Part shown: positions 48,514 to 61,183 of the stretch, piece after piece | Position numbering within the stretch: position 1 is the stretch's first letter | Layout: every line of letters begins with the position of its first letter | From: Liolophura sinensis | Taxonomy: Eukaryota > Mollusca > Polyplacophora > Chitonida > Chitonidae | Direction of reading: 5' to 3' | Assembly (NCBI RefSeq): GCF_032854445.1 | Contig: NC_088296.1 | Coordinates: 11,260,706 to 11,324,705, forward strand | Length of the DNA: 64,000 bases | Position numbers and translations under genes: made by a program | Notes under the pieces: generated by a model | Database searches by the model: none | What the model was told of the DNA's origin: nothing | The model's input: only the letters and a program-made list of their open reading frames with translations

Positions 48514-51500
48514 TGACGTATAGAATTGCATAACATATTGTTGGAAGATGTATGCAAACGGCTACACAAGCGTCGTCGACCTAGTGAAAATACTAGGTAA
48601 GGTAGTACGCCTATCTCCAAACGTATCTTACCTTTCTCAAGTAGGACTATAAACAATCAAAGCATAAGGGTATATCCGGCAATTTACACATTCCAGCCTT
48701 ATCCGTGTCGTTTAAATAACCCCTGCGTAAACAAGTTGACGCAGATTAAAACGTCAGTGGCACAGTAAGTGTGAGCCATGCTGTCTCGAGCGAGCAATTA
48801 TATCTTAGCCGGTTATCTTATCAGACATATGTACAGTCGTATTGCCCCCCCAAATCACTTCCAATCTGTCATCAATGTGTCAAAGTATGTCGATATGCAC
48901 TGACTGTGATTATGCATGCGCTGACCGTGATTGTACATGCACTGTGAATGTATACGTGAAGGGTATACGCATGTATGTATATACAAGTATAAAAAACAGA
49001 GACAAAAATCAAAATTCAAGTACAACGTTTAGTTGAAAGAAAAGATAGCACAGGATATGACCAAAGTCATTTTAGACCAGGGATCCATACAGATCTATAT
49101 ATAACTTTACAAATCACCCTTTAATATGAAAATTGTACGTGGCCATGGGATACGCCATATCAGAGAAATCGGAAACCGGGTTTTCTTTTTTGAAGCACTG
49201 TGCTGTAGGGTTGCACTTAGCCTGATGTGACATGTACGAGGACACACACTGAGCGATAACATTATACATAAAGTTTTCCGTTTTTCTTTGATTGTCTGAT
49301 TTTGGGATGAAACGAAACAACATTTACTTCAAAACCTCAACAACATAACAATAATAGATGTAGCAGTGATGAAACGAAGAAATGAGAAACACCCTTGCAT
49401 GTAGTACTCATACATCTAGCGTCGAAAATCAAGCATAGGATCATGGAGTTACCTCCCCTGTTTGCTGTTGTCAGTACTGCAAAATCGCATGTAGCTTCTT
49501 GTAGCGATGCCCAGTTCAGATATGATACTCGTAAATTATTTAAACCGTTGGCTCCAACTCGTAGTAGCCTTGGGACAATTTCTCCAGTTCATCAAAGCTG
49601 CAAATCATTGTAGAGTTCTCGATATGTACGCTAGACGACAATTGTGCCCTTAATATAATTAAAAAATTGGAGATCATTATGATTTTGTTCGCCCCTATAG
49701 CCCCAAGGAGGGCATTTGTCGATTGAGAAAGACCACGTGGCGCCAAAACGGCTTATCACCCTAAACAGATCATTTGGAAATATATTTTGAATGCAAAAAA
49801 AAAAAAACAATAAACGAAGTATAGATCAAATGAAAGATCATTAAGCAATGTGGAGGAAAATAACTGGGTTCTTTTGTTGTTTTTCAACAGAGTAAAATGA
49901 CGAGAAAACGTCCGATTCTACGGATTCTATATCAACATTTTATCCTGAAAGAGTTCCGTTCAAAACCCATTCAGCGAACCAATTCGTACATGTGTATTTA
50001 CACGCATGTGCATTCCTGGTGCTGGTCTTCGAGTACCGGTACTACGTGTCAACGCGCCGATGTGACGTCACAGGTTCTGATATGATCATCACAGACAGGG
50101 AATGTTTCAAACGCACTTTACCAGACTGAAATAATTCTAAAGATAATACATGCAACATGTGTTACAATGTTTAATGGTGTTTCATATACCTCACGTTAGG
50201 TTTTTCTTTCTCTTTAATCACGTTTGAATAAAAACTGTGTACAGAGACTGAGGCAAGGAAAACCTGTTATTTATTATTAACAATGTTTTGAGTGACTGGT
50301 TTGCAGATATAATCAAATTTTGGATTTCCATTTCGTGGTGGTGGGAAAATGCATCAACTTTAAACCTTTTAATGACACACCTGCAAATGATTCTACTTAA
50401 CAGGTGAAGTAAATATCTCGTGTCTCTCTTATCACTGACATAAATCAATTTGCCGTCAAATGTACTTTACCTGTTTAATTACTGCAATCATGGTCGGGAA
50501 ATACATCGAGTAGGTAAAATATATAACACTGATAAATCGAGACCAGCAAATATAAGTCGTGAGTTCGAATCCAACACAAGCCACCATTTTTGCTAATACA
50601 GATTTATCAAGGCTGTGATTTATACATATTTACTTACTGAGATATATGCTAGAAACCCTGCATTATCATTAAAGCACAAGACTAAGTTTTAAATTACGCC
50701 GAAGTCGAATTTAACGTCACTAAACCCGTTTTTCTGATATCACTGTCATAATTTCAAAACGGCCAATTTAAGAACAGCTAAATAAAACGATATTATTAAA
50801 TAAACACAAATACAGACATTTTTTAACTGGCTTACAATTCGTTTAAAGGCGACGCTGATTTGTACATGTGTTAGCGTGTTCCGCATCAAACGATGCCGAT
50901 TGCCAAGGCATCAGTTGTTGCTACAACGCTAACTTTCGACGAGACTGTAAAGACAGATCAAGGGAAACAACTCTGTGGGAGAGAATTATCCCCCCAGCGT
51001 TCTCCGGCGCAGGAGACAGCGGTCTTGCTGTGCTCTATGATAGCTATCCCTGAAACCCGACGACACTAATCGAAAATCGATGAAACCTGAAGGAAAGGAG
51101 ACGCGTTCCACACCTTTTATACGAGGCACTAGTCGCTGTGCCCAGCGGGGAGTGGACAGGCTTGATTAAGACCCACTTCATTCTATGAGAAGCCTCGTAA
51201 AGTGGATGCTCAGCTTTTAAGAACAGGGAACTATATTGTGGTGCGTAAGCCTTAATGACGCAGCCGTGGCCGGACGGTAACGAGGCGGAAACAGTCTACT
51301 GTGTAAGGGGGCAATGCAATACGACATAAAAGCGATCTTTTTTTACAAAATCCTTTTGGGTTACTCACAAAGTATAGAGCGTTTGTTTGTTGCTTTTTTA
51401 TTTGCTTCTCTTTTTTTCTTGACGTAATCGCTGAGAGGCCACTTGGGTAATGTTGTCCATCCTGGCGTTTCTTAAAGCCACCATCCCAATGTCTACCCGA

Positions 51501-51993
51501 TAATTAACTGCTGCTGTATCTCATTTGGCTCTGAATCCCTAACATACCTTTTTTTGGAATCCGCCTGTTTGTATGATATATCAACACTGTTGTTCAGTTA
51601 TTTTGTTGTTCTGTTGTTTTTGTCTCTTTTGTCATCAGTCATTTCAGATTCCCACAAGTGCAAGCGTAAGTGTGACATTTATTCCTCCTTAATTACACAG
51701 TCCATGCATTCCATTTCCCAAATGCCTCAGAGCAACTCTTCAGATTTACACAGACGACATCCATAATAACGTATCATCATGAAACTCGATTCCTGGCACG
51801 GCACAATTCGTAAAATCAGCACAAGGCCATAAATCACTGTCCATTCAAGGCTGAACCTCTGCACTTTAGCAAGATGACGTGCTACATCATCACATTTACA
51901 TGGCACACAAATATACACAAACTTTGAGTAAATTAATGTAAAGGAGCTAGGTTTCTAATATACTTATTTTTCAATAACACCGCAGTTTTTAGA
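48514..51993. other. Non-coding stretch
   Basis: A short 22-bp direct repeat (TGCACTGACTGTGATTA and variants) lies at 48895-48950. An isolated GAGTTCGAATCC at 50561-50572 looks like a B box. Open frames are under 80 codons and unrecognised. Confidence 0.4.
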
Positions 51994-52213
51994 GAATGAG
52001 TATGAGTATGGGTATGGATATGAGTACGAGTATGAATATGAGTATGGATATGAGTATGAATATGAGTATGAATATGAGTACGAGTATGAATATGAGTATG
52101 AATATGAGTACGAGTATGAGTATGAGTATGAGTATGAGTATGAGTATGAGTATGAGTATGAATATGAATATGAGTATGAGTATGAGTATGAATATGAGTA
52201 TAAATATGAGTAA
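51994..52213. repeat. GAGTAT hexamer satellite with higher-order pattern
   Basis: About 36 units of GAGTAT and its one-base variants GAATAT, GGATAT and GAGTAC. The rare GAGTAC variant begins units at 52022, 52076 and 52106, and a five-unit (30-bp) block of variants repeats, which shows multi-unit duplication. Open frames here (Ser-Tyr or Met-Ser repeats) are repeat artefacts. Confidence 0.97.
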
Positions 52214-52307
52214 TAGAAACCGAAGAAACAACCGTCGGAAATGAAAGATTCCGACATACAACAACGGCCTAAATATCGATATTCGAAGCTAGAGCGTCAT
52301 TGGTCTG

Positions 52308-52536
52308 TTTATGTATTTGTTTGATTGGAGTTTTATGGAGAATGTTTAATTTACATTATGATATTTCATTATGATGGGAGGAAGTAGGTAGAGCTCCGGG
52401 GAAACCCACGATCATCATCAGGTTTCTGGAAAACCTTCTTACGCACGACTGGAAAGGAACTCCGGCGACCGTATTGTCAGAGGCTCTTGGGTTACTGAGC
52501 TGTTATACCACGCTAACCATCTAACCACTGAGCCCC
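52308..52536 (-). mobile_element. SINE family A, full length but decayed
   Basis: Head GCTCAGTGGTTAGATGGTTA, a core with GAAACCTGATGATGATCG and a tail GTTTGATTGGAGTTTTA that match the family with many changes. The AAGAATATTTCACTTATACG segment is largely replaced. ATTGGTC occurs on both sides (near 52299 and 52542), a possible 7-bp remnant of the target duplication. Confidence 0.82.
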
Positions 52537-53036
52537 CCTTATTGGTCAAAAGGCAGGAGAGTTGTGGAAGAAGCCATTAGCAAATTCCACACGAAAGTAT
52601 GATACTTTGAACACTTGTCCATGGCCTGATTTTAGCGTTTGCCACACTGAATTCGCTTCCGATCTAGAACTAAATCAAGATCCGACCATTAGACTTGAGG
52701 TATAGGAAGGGACAGAGTCTAGACTGTCCGTAAGAACAGTGCTCCTGGCAGCAATACCGAAACCATACACCATTCATAATCACAGCAAAGGAACTTTTAC
52801 ATTTACCTTACGTGGCCCGTATTTTCGTGGGTGCTTCTGTAAAGGTCAAGGGTCCGCTCATGGAAGAATGGTAACTTACGTTCAGCGTAATTAGATGTAC
52901 TTGGAGCTCTCTGGCCAATTGCCTTCCACAATGGTGGGTATGAGTATTCAATATGAGTGTTACTTTGGAGAGTCAGTCTGATATTAATGCAGATCTAGCC
53001 CTTTTTGCACCCAATGACACCTCGTTTACGTCTTTG

Positions 53037-53397
53037 AGTGAGTGAGTGAGTGAGTGAGTTCTTGGGGTTTAACGTCGTACTTAACAATTTTTCAGTCATT
53101 TGACGGCGAAGGAATCCTTAGAGTGCATGTAATGTGCCACCCTTTTGCAGGACGGATTTCCACCGCTCTTTTATCTAGTGCTGCTTCACTGAGACGCTTT
53201 ACCGAAGGTAATTAAGCCGCCGCGCCCGAGCCATTATACTGATACGGGTCAACCAGTGGTTGCACTACCCGCTCATGCTGAACACCAAGCAAGGAAGTTA
53301 CAACTTCCTCTTTTTTAAAGTCTTAGGTTTGATTGATCCTAGATCTACCGTTCCCGAAGCGTACGCTCCACCAACAGTGCTATCGGGGCCGGTCGCG
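53037..53397 (-). mobile_element. SINE family B, full length with 10-bp target duplication
   Basis: TACGTCTTTG is found exactly at 53027-53036 and 53398-53407, fixing both ends of a 361-bp element. On the minus strand the order is tRNA-like head (GATAGCACTGTTGGTGGAGC, then CGCTTCGGGAACGG), core (CTTCCTTGCTTGGTGTTCAG, GCGGTGGAAATCCGTCC) and an (ACTC)n tail. The CGCTTCGGG segment resembles the anticodon arm of tRNA-Pro with anticodon CGG, where the 37-kb copy has TGG. Confidence 0.93.
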
Positions 53398-53499
53398 TAC
53401 GTCTTTGTCTATTTCTCTTGCACTGGTCAGTTATGATCATGAACTGCAAATAGACAATTCATAGATAACATGCACAGAAAATACGAGGAACAACGCAAA

Positions 53500-53665
53500 A
53501 GGTAACGCGTGTACAGAAAAATGTGACATATCACAGAAAATAAACCGCGTGTACAAAAAATGTAACGTATTTCACAGGAAATAAGACGCGGGTACAGATA
53601 ATGTGACGTATTTCACAGGAAATAAGACGCGGGTACAGATAGTGTGACGTATCCAAAACAACATC
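53500..53665. repeat. 40-41-bp tandem repeat, about four copies
   Basis: The block ACGCGTGTAC / ACGCGGGTAC recurs at 53505, 53545, 53586 and 53627. Each unit also carries ATGTGACGTATTTCACAGGA or a variant. The two central units are nearly identical. A stray GTGTGACATATCACAGGAAT at about 53935 may be a detached unit. A 118-codon frame on the minus strand overlaps the array and is not considered a gene. Confidence 0.92.
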
Positions 53666-54974
53666 AAAGTAAATAACACACATGGAGTTCGTTTAGGCAT
53701 CGTAACAGACACCGTTAACGAAAATGGACGTTCCGTGGCAAGAATTGCACGACCCATTTTTAAAACAATGTTCAACATAAACCACAAAAGAACTAAGAAA
53801 GCACATAAAATAAATAAATCAGTCGACGCTTGAAAACGTTTAAGAAAGGACGCTAAGGATGTTATAGGCGGATGAGTTAAATCGTGTTCAGTAATACGCA
53901 TATTATATATTACACACAAAACGCACACAAACGGTGTGACATATCACAGGAATTAACAGCTACTTTTGGTGACAAATGTCCACAATGAATGTTAAAAACA
54001 GTGTCATTTTAAGGCTCTGTATTCACAAAACAGATTTTAGGAGGAAAGTGAAATTTTTTTTTAAAAAATTACAGAGAAGGCGTATTTCGAATTTGTCCCT
54101 TTCCACTTTGAATTCCGAAGAGTTAATTAATTTTGCTTAATAATTTATGTATGTTTAAGCAGTTTTATTATTGTTTTTTTTTTATTTTACACGAACCTGA
54201 AACATTATAAAGCCATATTAAACAGTATATACCCCACTGATCTAATACATATTTGCATTGATTTTGATATTCACTGAAATGATAGTAATAACTGTTTCAC
54301 ATGTAAAACTATACGTTTGCTTGGAGACAGTGCCCTAGGCAAAAAATTGATATGATGTCCACACGCCAAGTGCCTGCCTGGCATCTTGACCTAACCTTGA
54401 AAGTCTCGCTGGCATATTTAGTGTCATAAGATTGTCGAAGGTTAAAGCGTCAGAGACAGTCACGTCTGAGACACTATACCACACCCTGTGGTGATTTCGG
54501 TCAACCAATGCTCTTTGGATAGCCTTGATGAGAAAAAGAGCGCGAGTACAGTCGTCACAATTTCGTAAGCTTATACAATACGGACACTTATCTAAGTTTA
54601 AGATTTATTCTAACTGTTCATGTCAATGCTTATGTAATAGAACTTACACGTGTCCGCTTCGCGGTGCTTAACTCGTCCGCTAAATTTGGTGGATTTAAGA
54701 TCTTTTTACGAACAAGACAGTTGTCAGAAAATATAGCACTGAAACACACCAAACGTAAACGTTTTCCACATTATCTTAACATGTTTGAAAGCCTTTCGCC
54801 ATTATCTGTCTAGCAATGTCTGTCCTTGTTGACTTGTTTTCCTGGGTTGTCCAAGAAAAGAAAAGCAATTAATGGCTTCATGGCGTTGTCGTGGAAACCG
54901 AAGAGTGAAAAATTATCGTTAAAGTTTTACGTCATTCGTCCTTGGCAAAATGACGCCTCTTGGGATACTCGATT
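53666..54974. other. Non-coding stretch
   Basis: Nothing recognised beyond short A/T runs and the possible detached 41-bp repeat unit near 53935. Confidence 0.45.
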
Positions 54975-55112
54975 TCCAGGCCAGCTCATGCTGGCTTCCT
55001 CTACGGTCGCAGGTGGGAAGGCTGGTCAACAACCTGAGGATGGTCGTGGGTTTCCCCGGGTCCCTGCCCGGTTTCCATATTGCTGGCCTCCGTGGTATAA
55101 GGGAAATCTCTC
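54975..55112 (+). mobile_element. SINE family A, truncated at both ends
   Basis: Core only: CCAGCTCATGCTGGCTTCCT, AACAACCTGAGGATGGTCG, CCTGCCCGGTTTCC and a shortened GTGGTATAAGGGAAAT end that runs straight into a C-rich tract. The head and AAAT tail are missing. Confidence 0.85.
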
Positions 55113-55143
55113 CCCCCCCCCCCCCACCCCCACCCCTCACCCC
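55112..55143. repeat. C-rich tract, possible i-motif / G-quadruplex
   Basis: C14 followed by ACCCC, CACCCC and TCACCCC blocks. The minus strand has at least four G-runs and can form a G-quadruplex. It replaces the tail of the adjoining SINE. Confidence 0.85.
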
Positions 55144-55934
55144 GTCAGATACAATTTGAGAACTTAATTCATAGGAAACAACCATATTTTCTTATAATAG
55201 GTGAATCCCCTTTAAGTAATGAATGAACAGGGTCACCAGCAAAGAAGTCAAATAATTTAAATACAGAGTTGGCTATACAGAGCATTTGCCAAAAATGAAG
55301 TCTACACAGGGAAACAGGCCGTGTTTCATGCCAAGGCCTGTAAAACAACTGGTGGCCATTTTTCGCATTTGACGGATGATTCCCAGCTGTACGGTAATCT
55401 TCGTTGTTACCAAAAACTATAGGTGTTGACAATTAATGTTTCACACATTTAGTTCTTACGTCCAAAAATTCATCGCAATTGCTGAACCCGGATAAAAGAG
55501 ATTCCGGACTTCGCAGTAAGCAGGATGTCGTATATTTTAAGGCTTCTTGCAATCAGAATTCACTGATTGGAGCCAAAAATTAAAACAGCTTTTGATCACA
55601 TTTACATAAATGTACAGCATCAGTCAAACAACATGCAAGTGTCTTAATATGGCTTGTCAACATTTCTAAACCAGGAAAATCAATTGCAATAAAGTGGTTT
55701 AAATGGAACTTCCGGGTAAATACTCTACTTTTAGGATGCGTTAAAAAAGATGGGATGGAAAAACCAAACCACGAGGATTCTTGAAGTCCTTGAACTCAAA
55801 TTTTCATACGGATTCACATATCTCTTGACAACAAGAGGAACGCACTCATAAGGGGTACGTTTCCAGCAACTGACGTAAACAAAATTCAGGGTCACATGGA
55901 AGTACACACAAATTAACAGACATTGTACTTCGAG

Positions 55935-56200
55935 GGGGCGTCCGTGGCTCAGTCGGTTAGCGCGCTAGCGCAGCGTAATCACCCAGGAGTCTCTCACCTA
56001 TGCTGTGTCGCTGTGAGTTCAAGTCCACCTCATGCTGGCTTCCTCTCCGGCCGTACGTGGGAAGGTCAGTCAACAACTTGCTGATGGTCGTGGGTTTCCG
56101 CCGGGCTCTTGCCCGGTTTCCTCCCACCATAATGCTGGCCGCCGTCGCACTAGTGAAATATTCTTGAATACAGCGTAAAACACCAATCAAATAAATAAAT
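55935..56200 (+). mobile_element. SINE family A, full length with imperfect target duplication
   Basis: Head GCGTCCGTGGCTCAGTCGG, A and B box regions intact (B-box-like GTGAGTTCAAGTCC), complete core and an AAATAAATAAAT tail. TACTTCGAG (55926-55934) and TACATCGAG (56204-56212) match at eight of nine bases. Confidence 0.94.
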
Positions 56201-59200
56201 GAATACATCGAGTAACAAAATGTGGAATAAGGACAGAGTCCAGGGAATAACGGTCCAAGAACTGTTCATAAGAGATAAATAAGAGAGACTGACTCATAAG
56301 GAGTAAAACTTGATGCATCGACATCATCTGGGTGTTCAGTGAATTCTCCTATAACAACAGTTGTCTTCAATGTTTTTTTTATACAACAATTTCACAAATT
56401 GCTTCAAAACTTAACATCTAGCTATTTAGCACTAGATATATGATGTATTATTCCGCCAGCGTGCAACAAGAAAAGGTGCGCTATCTTTGTCATCACAGCA
56501 GGTTGTTAAGTGACTTCATCTGCACACCCTGACGACAACGTTCTATAGTGGAACCTTTGATATTAAGGCCAAGTTTCAATAATGAATAACATAAATCCCA
56601 CGTCTGCTGTGATATATGATTGAAAGTCAACTCTTCAATGAAAGGTTGCAATACTTCTATACAGCGCTTACCTATAGCTAAGTAAGATCCGTTTTTATGA
56701 ATTTTTTCTCTTTTCCGTTTCGGCCATTTTTAGGACCTGCGCTTTAGATGAACACTTAAATAATCGAACTCAATTACTGTTGAATTCTTGAATTTGATTA
56801 TCCTATCCGAAAGCAACAACGGTGACTGGTAGTTAGCATAATCAGCCTAGGCTCGTACATAGAGACAAAGTGCTTGGCGTGCCTAGAAAAAAATTGCAAC
56901 CCCTAAACAAAGACTATAATAACTTTAAGGGCTTATTATGACACCTGTCGTGCAAACACCTATTCTCTAACGAGTGAGGCGTCAAACTATATTTTCAAAA
57001 ACATACATTTTAACTTTTTTCCAGTCTACAAGTCTACAGGCAGGATGCCAACAATGAAAAACGCCACGTACACGCCTTTAGGACACATGTCTATCATTCG
57101 AGTTCCACGTGGCAGGCATAGTTTTGGCGAGACTGACATCGATCATTCCACACCGCTGGGATGTACCAACAACTGGAACAGACTCTGTGGCATGTGATTA
57201 CCATTTGACCTAAAATAGATGGCTATCAGACTCTTTTTGTACAGTAAGATTTTTTGGTTTTCTTTGAAGATGGTCGTTTTTAAAGTGAAGGCTCTTCCGC
57301 ACGTTGATAGAAGTATTTTTACTGGAGAATGCAATATTCAGGTGGCAGTCATTAAATTCTAACGCTTCATTTGTCACAATATCAGGTTGCAGATTGCAAT
57401 TGTGGTTAAACATGATGGAAAAATAGTCCGTCATTCTTTAAAGCCGGAGCGTAGGCAGATGCCGGAGTCATGCTGTGCCCTGATTACGCGTATTTCCCGC
57501 TGTAACCCATTCAAGGTTCCATATGTAGTTGGGAAGATTTTTTTTACCGCTTTTACCGTCTGTTTGCTTTTTCACTATTTACGCCCAATTGTATTTTTAT
57601 TACTGCCTGACTATAAACACCTGCCAAATTGGCGATTAAAAAGTGTGAAAGGAAAAGGAAAGAAGGAAAGAGGTCATTAAAACAACAAATGAGGCTGTTC
57701 AATCAAAACTTGACAATGGGATTGAATATCGAATTGTTTCATTGTCTCGTGAGGTCAATGTAACAACGTCCGTCGTATAGAACACTAAATATTTCTGAGT
57801 TGTTCATGGACTGATTGATTAATCGATATGAATCAATGAGCAGCAAAATTTGATCAATTTAGGTAAAGATGGAAGACTCATCAATAGCTGAAGAACTTTA
57901 CAAAATTATAAAACCATGAAACTGTAGTCCAGTCTAACTATTTAAAGGACATATGAAATGTTATTTTTGTAAGTCTTATTTCGGATGTCCTCTGTAAGAA
58001 ATACCTATAATAGTTTCTTAGTTTAGTAAAAATGAAAAGATTTCCGACGGCCCTAGACATCACCCCTGAAATTCATTAATGTGCGGTCTTGACGTACTCG
58101 GGGCGCTAAGCTGGTCTTGTGAATTAGGTATCTTCATCGATGACGTCATTTCCGAAAATTTACGACCATTGGCAGAAAATGTCAAAAATTCGCCATAATC
58201 AAAACGACCCTGGCTCTTACAAAGGTTACTTTCAAGAGGAATTTCCTGTGGGTTCCAAAACGATATTCCAAAAGAAAAATGTTAACAGGCAAACTGATGG
58301 GTCTTACTCGTGTTCCGATAACCCTGAAGGTTCTTTTAAAACTTAATATTTGTTATTAAAATCGACGATGGAATATCGTGTCTTTACCGATGCAAAATTT
58401 GCTTTTAAGATGATACAGCATGCGCCTACGATTTGAAGACGTGAGTTGGAACCTAATTTTATACCTAAAATCACTATAACAGAAATCAACAAAATTCATT
58501 GCCAAGGGATGCAGCACATTCAAATTAGGCATATGAGAGTTTTCTTTTTTCCTCTGCGCTCGGCAGGACCTTCTGCTTCACTGAACAGCTGTCAGCGCTG
58601 CTGTATTGATAGCGAACTCCAAGCAACGTTGTCTCTCTTAACGCTTCTAGAAAACATGCCTCTGAATCGAAATTGAAAATATCCATGAACTATCACTGGA
58701 TATTTTAATTGGCTGGATCACGAAGAAAAAAGTGTCCTGTTCGAATGATAGTATTTTTAAAATAATGGGATGGAGTCAATAGTTTATGTCTTAAAAGCTT
58801 TTTGTGAAAAGGCATGTTGACAGAGCCATATCAGATTATATAAATCGATTATTCTTGATCGGCATTTAACGAGCTATTTCAACCACCTCACATGCTCAAC
58901 GCTTGCATTGTATTAGACGAGGCGAGCAAAGAACATATCCGTTTTTATCTGACCACAAAAAAACTGTTCAAAACCAGAAAAACTCCCATTTCAAAAACAT
59001 GATATCGTCAGTGAGTTTATGTAATTTTTTCGCATTAAATAGAAAAAATGATTTTCCTATTTCCAGTCGTGTACTTCTTCACAGTAACGGGGGTTCTTAA
59101 ATCCGCAGTCTTTAAGTTTGTAATTTAAGATAAACTTTCTACTAACATCACAATTGTCATAAAAGATATCTTATGTGGACTATTCAAATCATATAGTTTC

Positions 59201-59484
59201 TTTTCTTGTATTCGCACGAGACCATACTATCTGCAAAAAGCGGCCAAACTTGAAAACAGTGTTAATATATTTACAGTTTTCTTATAAAATACAATTTAAA
59301 ACCAGGAGTTGCAAGCTGTGCTCTACTATAATGACAGTAACCCGAATGAATACGTCTTAGAAATTTTATAGTATATTTTATAATATATTAACGGTCATCA
59401 GAATCAGCTGATACGCATATTTATTTATATATTTATCTTGGATTAAAATCATTATTTTTAACGTCATCATCAGTAGGGTTTGTT
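56201..59484. other. Non-coding stretch
   Basis: Open frames up to 97 codons (57387-57680, +) with no recognised domain. A segment at about 57945-58290 has the look of an old dispersed repeat (ACATATGAAATGTTATTTTT onwards) but has no second copy in this window. No gene was identified. Confidence 0.4.
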
Positions 59485-59630
59485 TTAGAGGACCACAGGT
59501 AAGGACTTCGGTGACATGGACTTGTCCTGTCACAAGAAGACACAGTACATGTACACACATCTACTCCCCGTCGACACATGACTGAAAATTGCTAAGTGCG
59601 ACGTAAAACTGTAAGCATTCATTTATTCGT
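59485..59630 (+). mobile_element. SINE family B, 3' fragment
   Basis: GACTGAAAATTGCTAAGTGC and GACGTAAAACTGTAAGCATT match the 3' end of family B (ACTGAAAAATTGTTAAGTAC then GACGTTAAACCCCAAG). The left edge is uncertain; the ACTC tail is replaced by ATTCATTTATTC. Confidence 0.65.
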
Positions 59631-60550
59631 AGAACAACACTTTGGCCAAATCAGACATATGAAGGCTGGGCTCAGCGCACAGCTGACTTGGCACAGCGCC
59701 AGCGTACACCGATAACAAGTGTTTATTGTCAGAAACAAAGGCGTGGCTTTTGACGTCAGACGTAAAGTATGCACACTGTCCACGTGCCGGTAGCAGTACA
59801 CAACTTCACCAAGGAAAAATACTTCAGTGGGTTGTGTAGAAAAAGGTACAAAAACAATACAAATCGTTTCTCAGGTGTTTAACTCGAAAAATGGCTGCCT
59901 CTAGGATGCTTTCAATGCAGCCACGTTGCACATGTATCTAAGTATTGAATTTATGAGTTTTAAAACATCAAACTTGTGCCTGTTACAGCTTCATATGCCT
60001 TTTGTTGAAAACACTATATTCTCACTGACAACTGTTTAGTTGTTATCAAAGACGACTTTTTTTGTTGATTCGTTTAAAGCAAATTGATTAAAATGAATTT
60101 CGTTACTTATGAGAATACGTTGACAAGATGAATGCCACCTTTGGCAATTCTGGCGGCAAACATTCAGTCATAAATGAATTGACTTCTACTTATAAAATGA
60201 GGACGATCCTGATAAGTGCCTCCGAATTTTCTGCTTAGACATGCACCTCTAAAATAATGTCTTGTCTGAGAGAAAATGTTAATTGCTAACACGGCCTTAC
60301 TACACTGGCAATGGATAACAAGATAGCAATTGTCACATTGTCATTGCCGCTTTGGAATTAGCTCACTTTGTTTTCATTTTCTACGGCTGTTTTGTGGGAA
60401 ATTCGTCCAGTATATAAGCAAGACGGCAGGTATATTTACGATTTACCCATAAGCATTGGCGAACATTTCGATAATATTTTGCAACTCACAATTTCACTCG
60501 AAATGCTTTCTGCGTTGGATCTTCTCTGATTTGGAAAATAACCTTTTTAA
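59631..60550. other. Non-coding stretch
   Basis: No gene, element or RNA was recognised. Confidence 0.45.
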
Positions 60551-60671
60551 CAGTACTTAAACTGCGGCTAACGGTACTGAAACTGTGGCTAACGGTACTT
60601 AAACTGCGACTAACGGTACTGAAACTGCCACTAACGGTACTGAAACCGCGACTAACGGTCCTGAACATTCT
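60551..60671. repeat. 21-bp minisatellite, about 5.7 copies
   Basis: Units of 21 bp of the form CGGTACTGAAACTGCGACTA plus one A, alternating between CTTAAACTG and CTGAAACTG versions. Because 21 is a multiple of three, the minus strand keeps an open frame reading a Ser/Thr/Val-rich heptad (STVSRSL-like), within a 60-codon frame at 60486-60668. Confidence 0.93.
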
Positions 60672-61183
60672 CCTCTGGAGAATATCTTGAAGAATTCCAG
60701 GAATTTGCCTTAGGGAATCACAGAAGCATTCCTACTATATCGTCAGCCTGAAAACAGTGCTGATTTGTTAGCGGAGTCAAAAAGAAAAAAATCCGCCTAG
60801 AGACTAATGATGCCCGAAACTCGTCGTTAAATGGAGGCCATCGTAACAAGGCAGTCGCAATTAGGACGGAATCAAGGACGTGGGATCGAGGAATTCTGTC
60901 GCGTTGGGATGATTGCCCCAGACCCAGGGGTCAAAACAAGGAACAGTTTATGACACCCCAGTGTGTCTGCTTTCTGAGAAATTAGTAGCGACCTCTTTGA
61001 AAGTGGTTCACTGGGTGCTTCACATCGCGCAAGACATTGCGCGGGTGGAATTTCCATACTGCCATGTTTTTAGCGGTCCTTCAGAATCAAAGCAAAACAC
61101 CCCGATACATGATTGTGAGTCTATGATTTGTACGAAATAAAGAGAAAAAAATGATGAGACTGATTTGCTGTTTTATTCTTATC
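60672..61183. other. Non-coding stretch
   Basis: Only short overlapping open frames (for example 60913-61140, +), none recognised. Confidence 0.4.

Noticed and set aside
50561-50572. Isolated B-box GAGTTCGAATCC
   Set aside because: No A box at a suitable distance and no body or tail resembling the SINE families here.
51964-52264. Open frames encoding Ser-Tyr, Ile-Leu and Met-Ser repeats
   Set aside because: Produced by the GAGTAT hexamer array in three frames.
53572-53928. 118-codon open frame on the minus strand with hydrophobic stretches
   Set aside because: Overlaps the 41-bp tandem array; the apparent membrane-like segment is in AT-rich DNA and matches no family.
57945-58290. Sequence with the look of an old dispersed repeat
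   Set aside because: No second copy in the window and no structural ends; cannot be supported.
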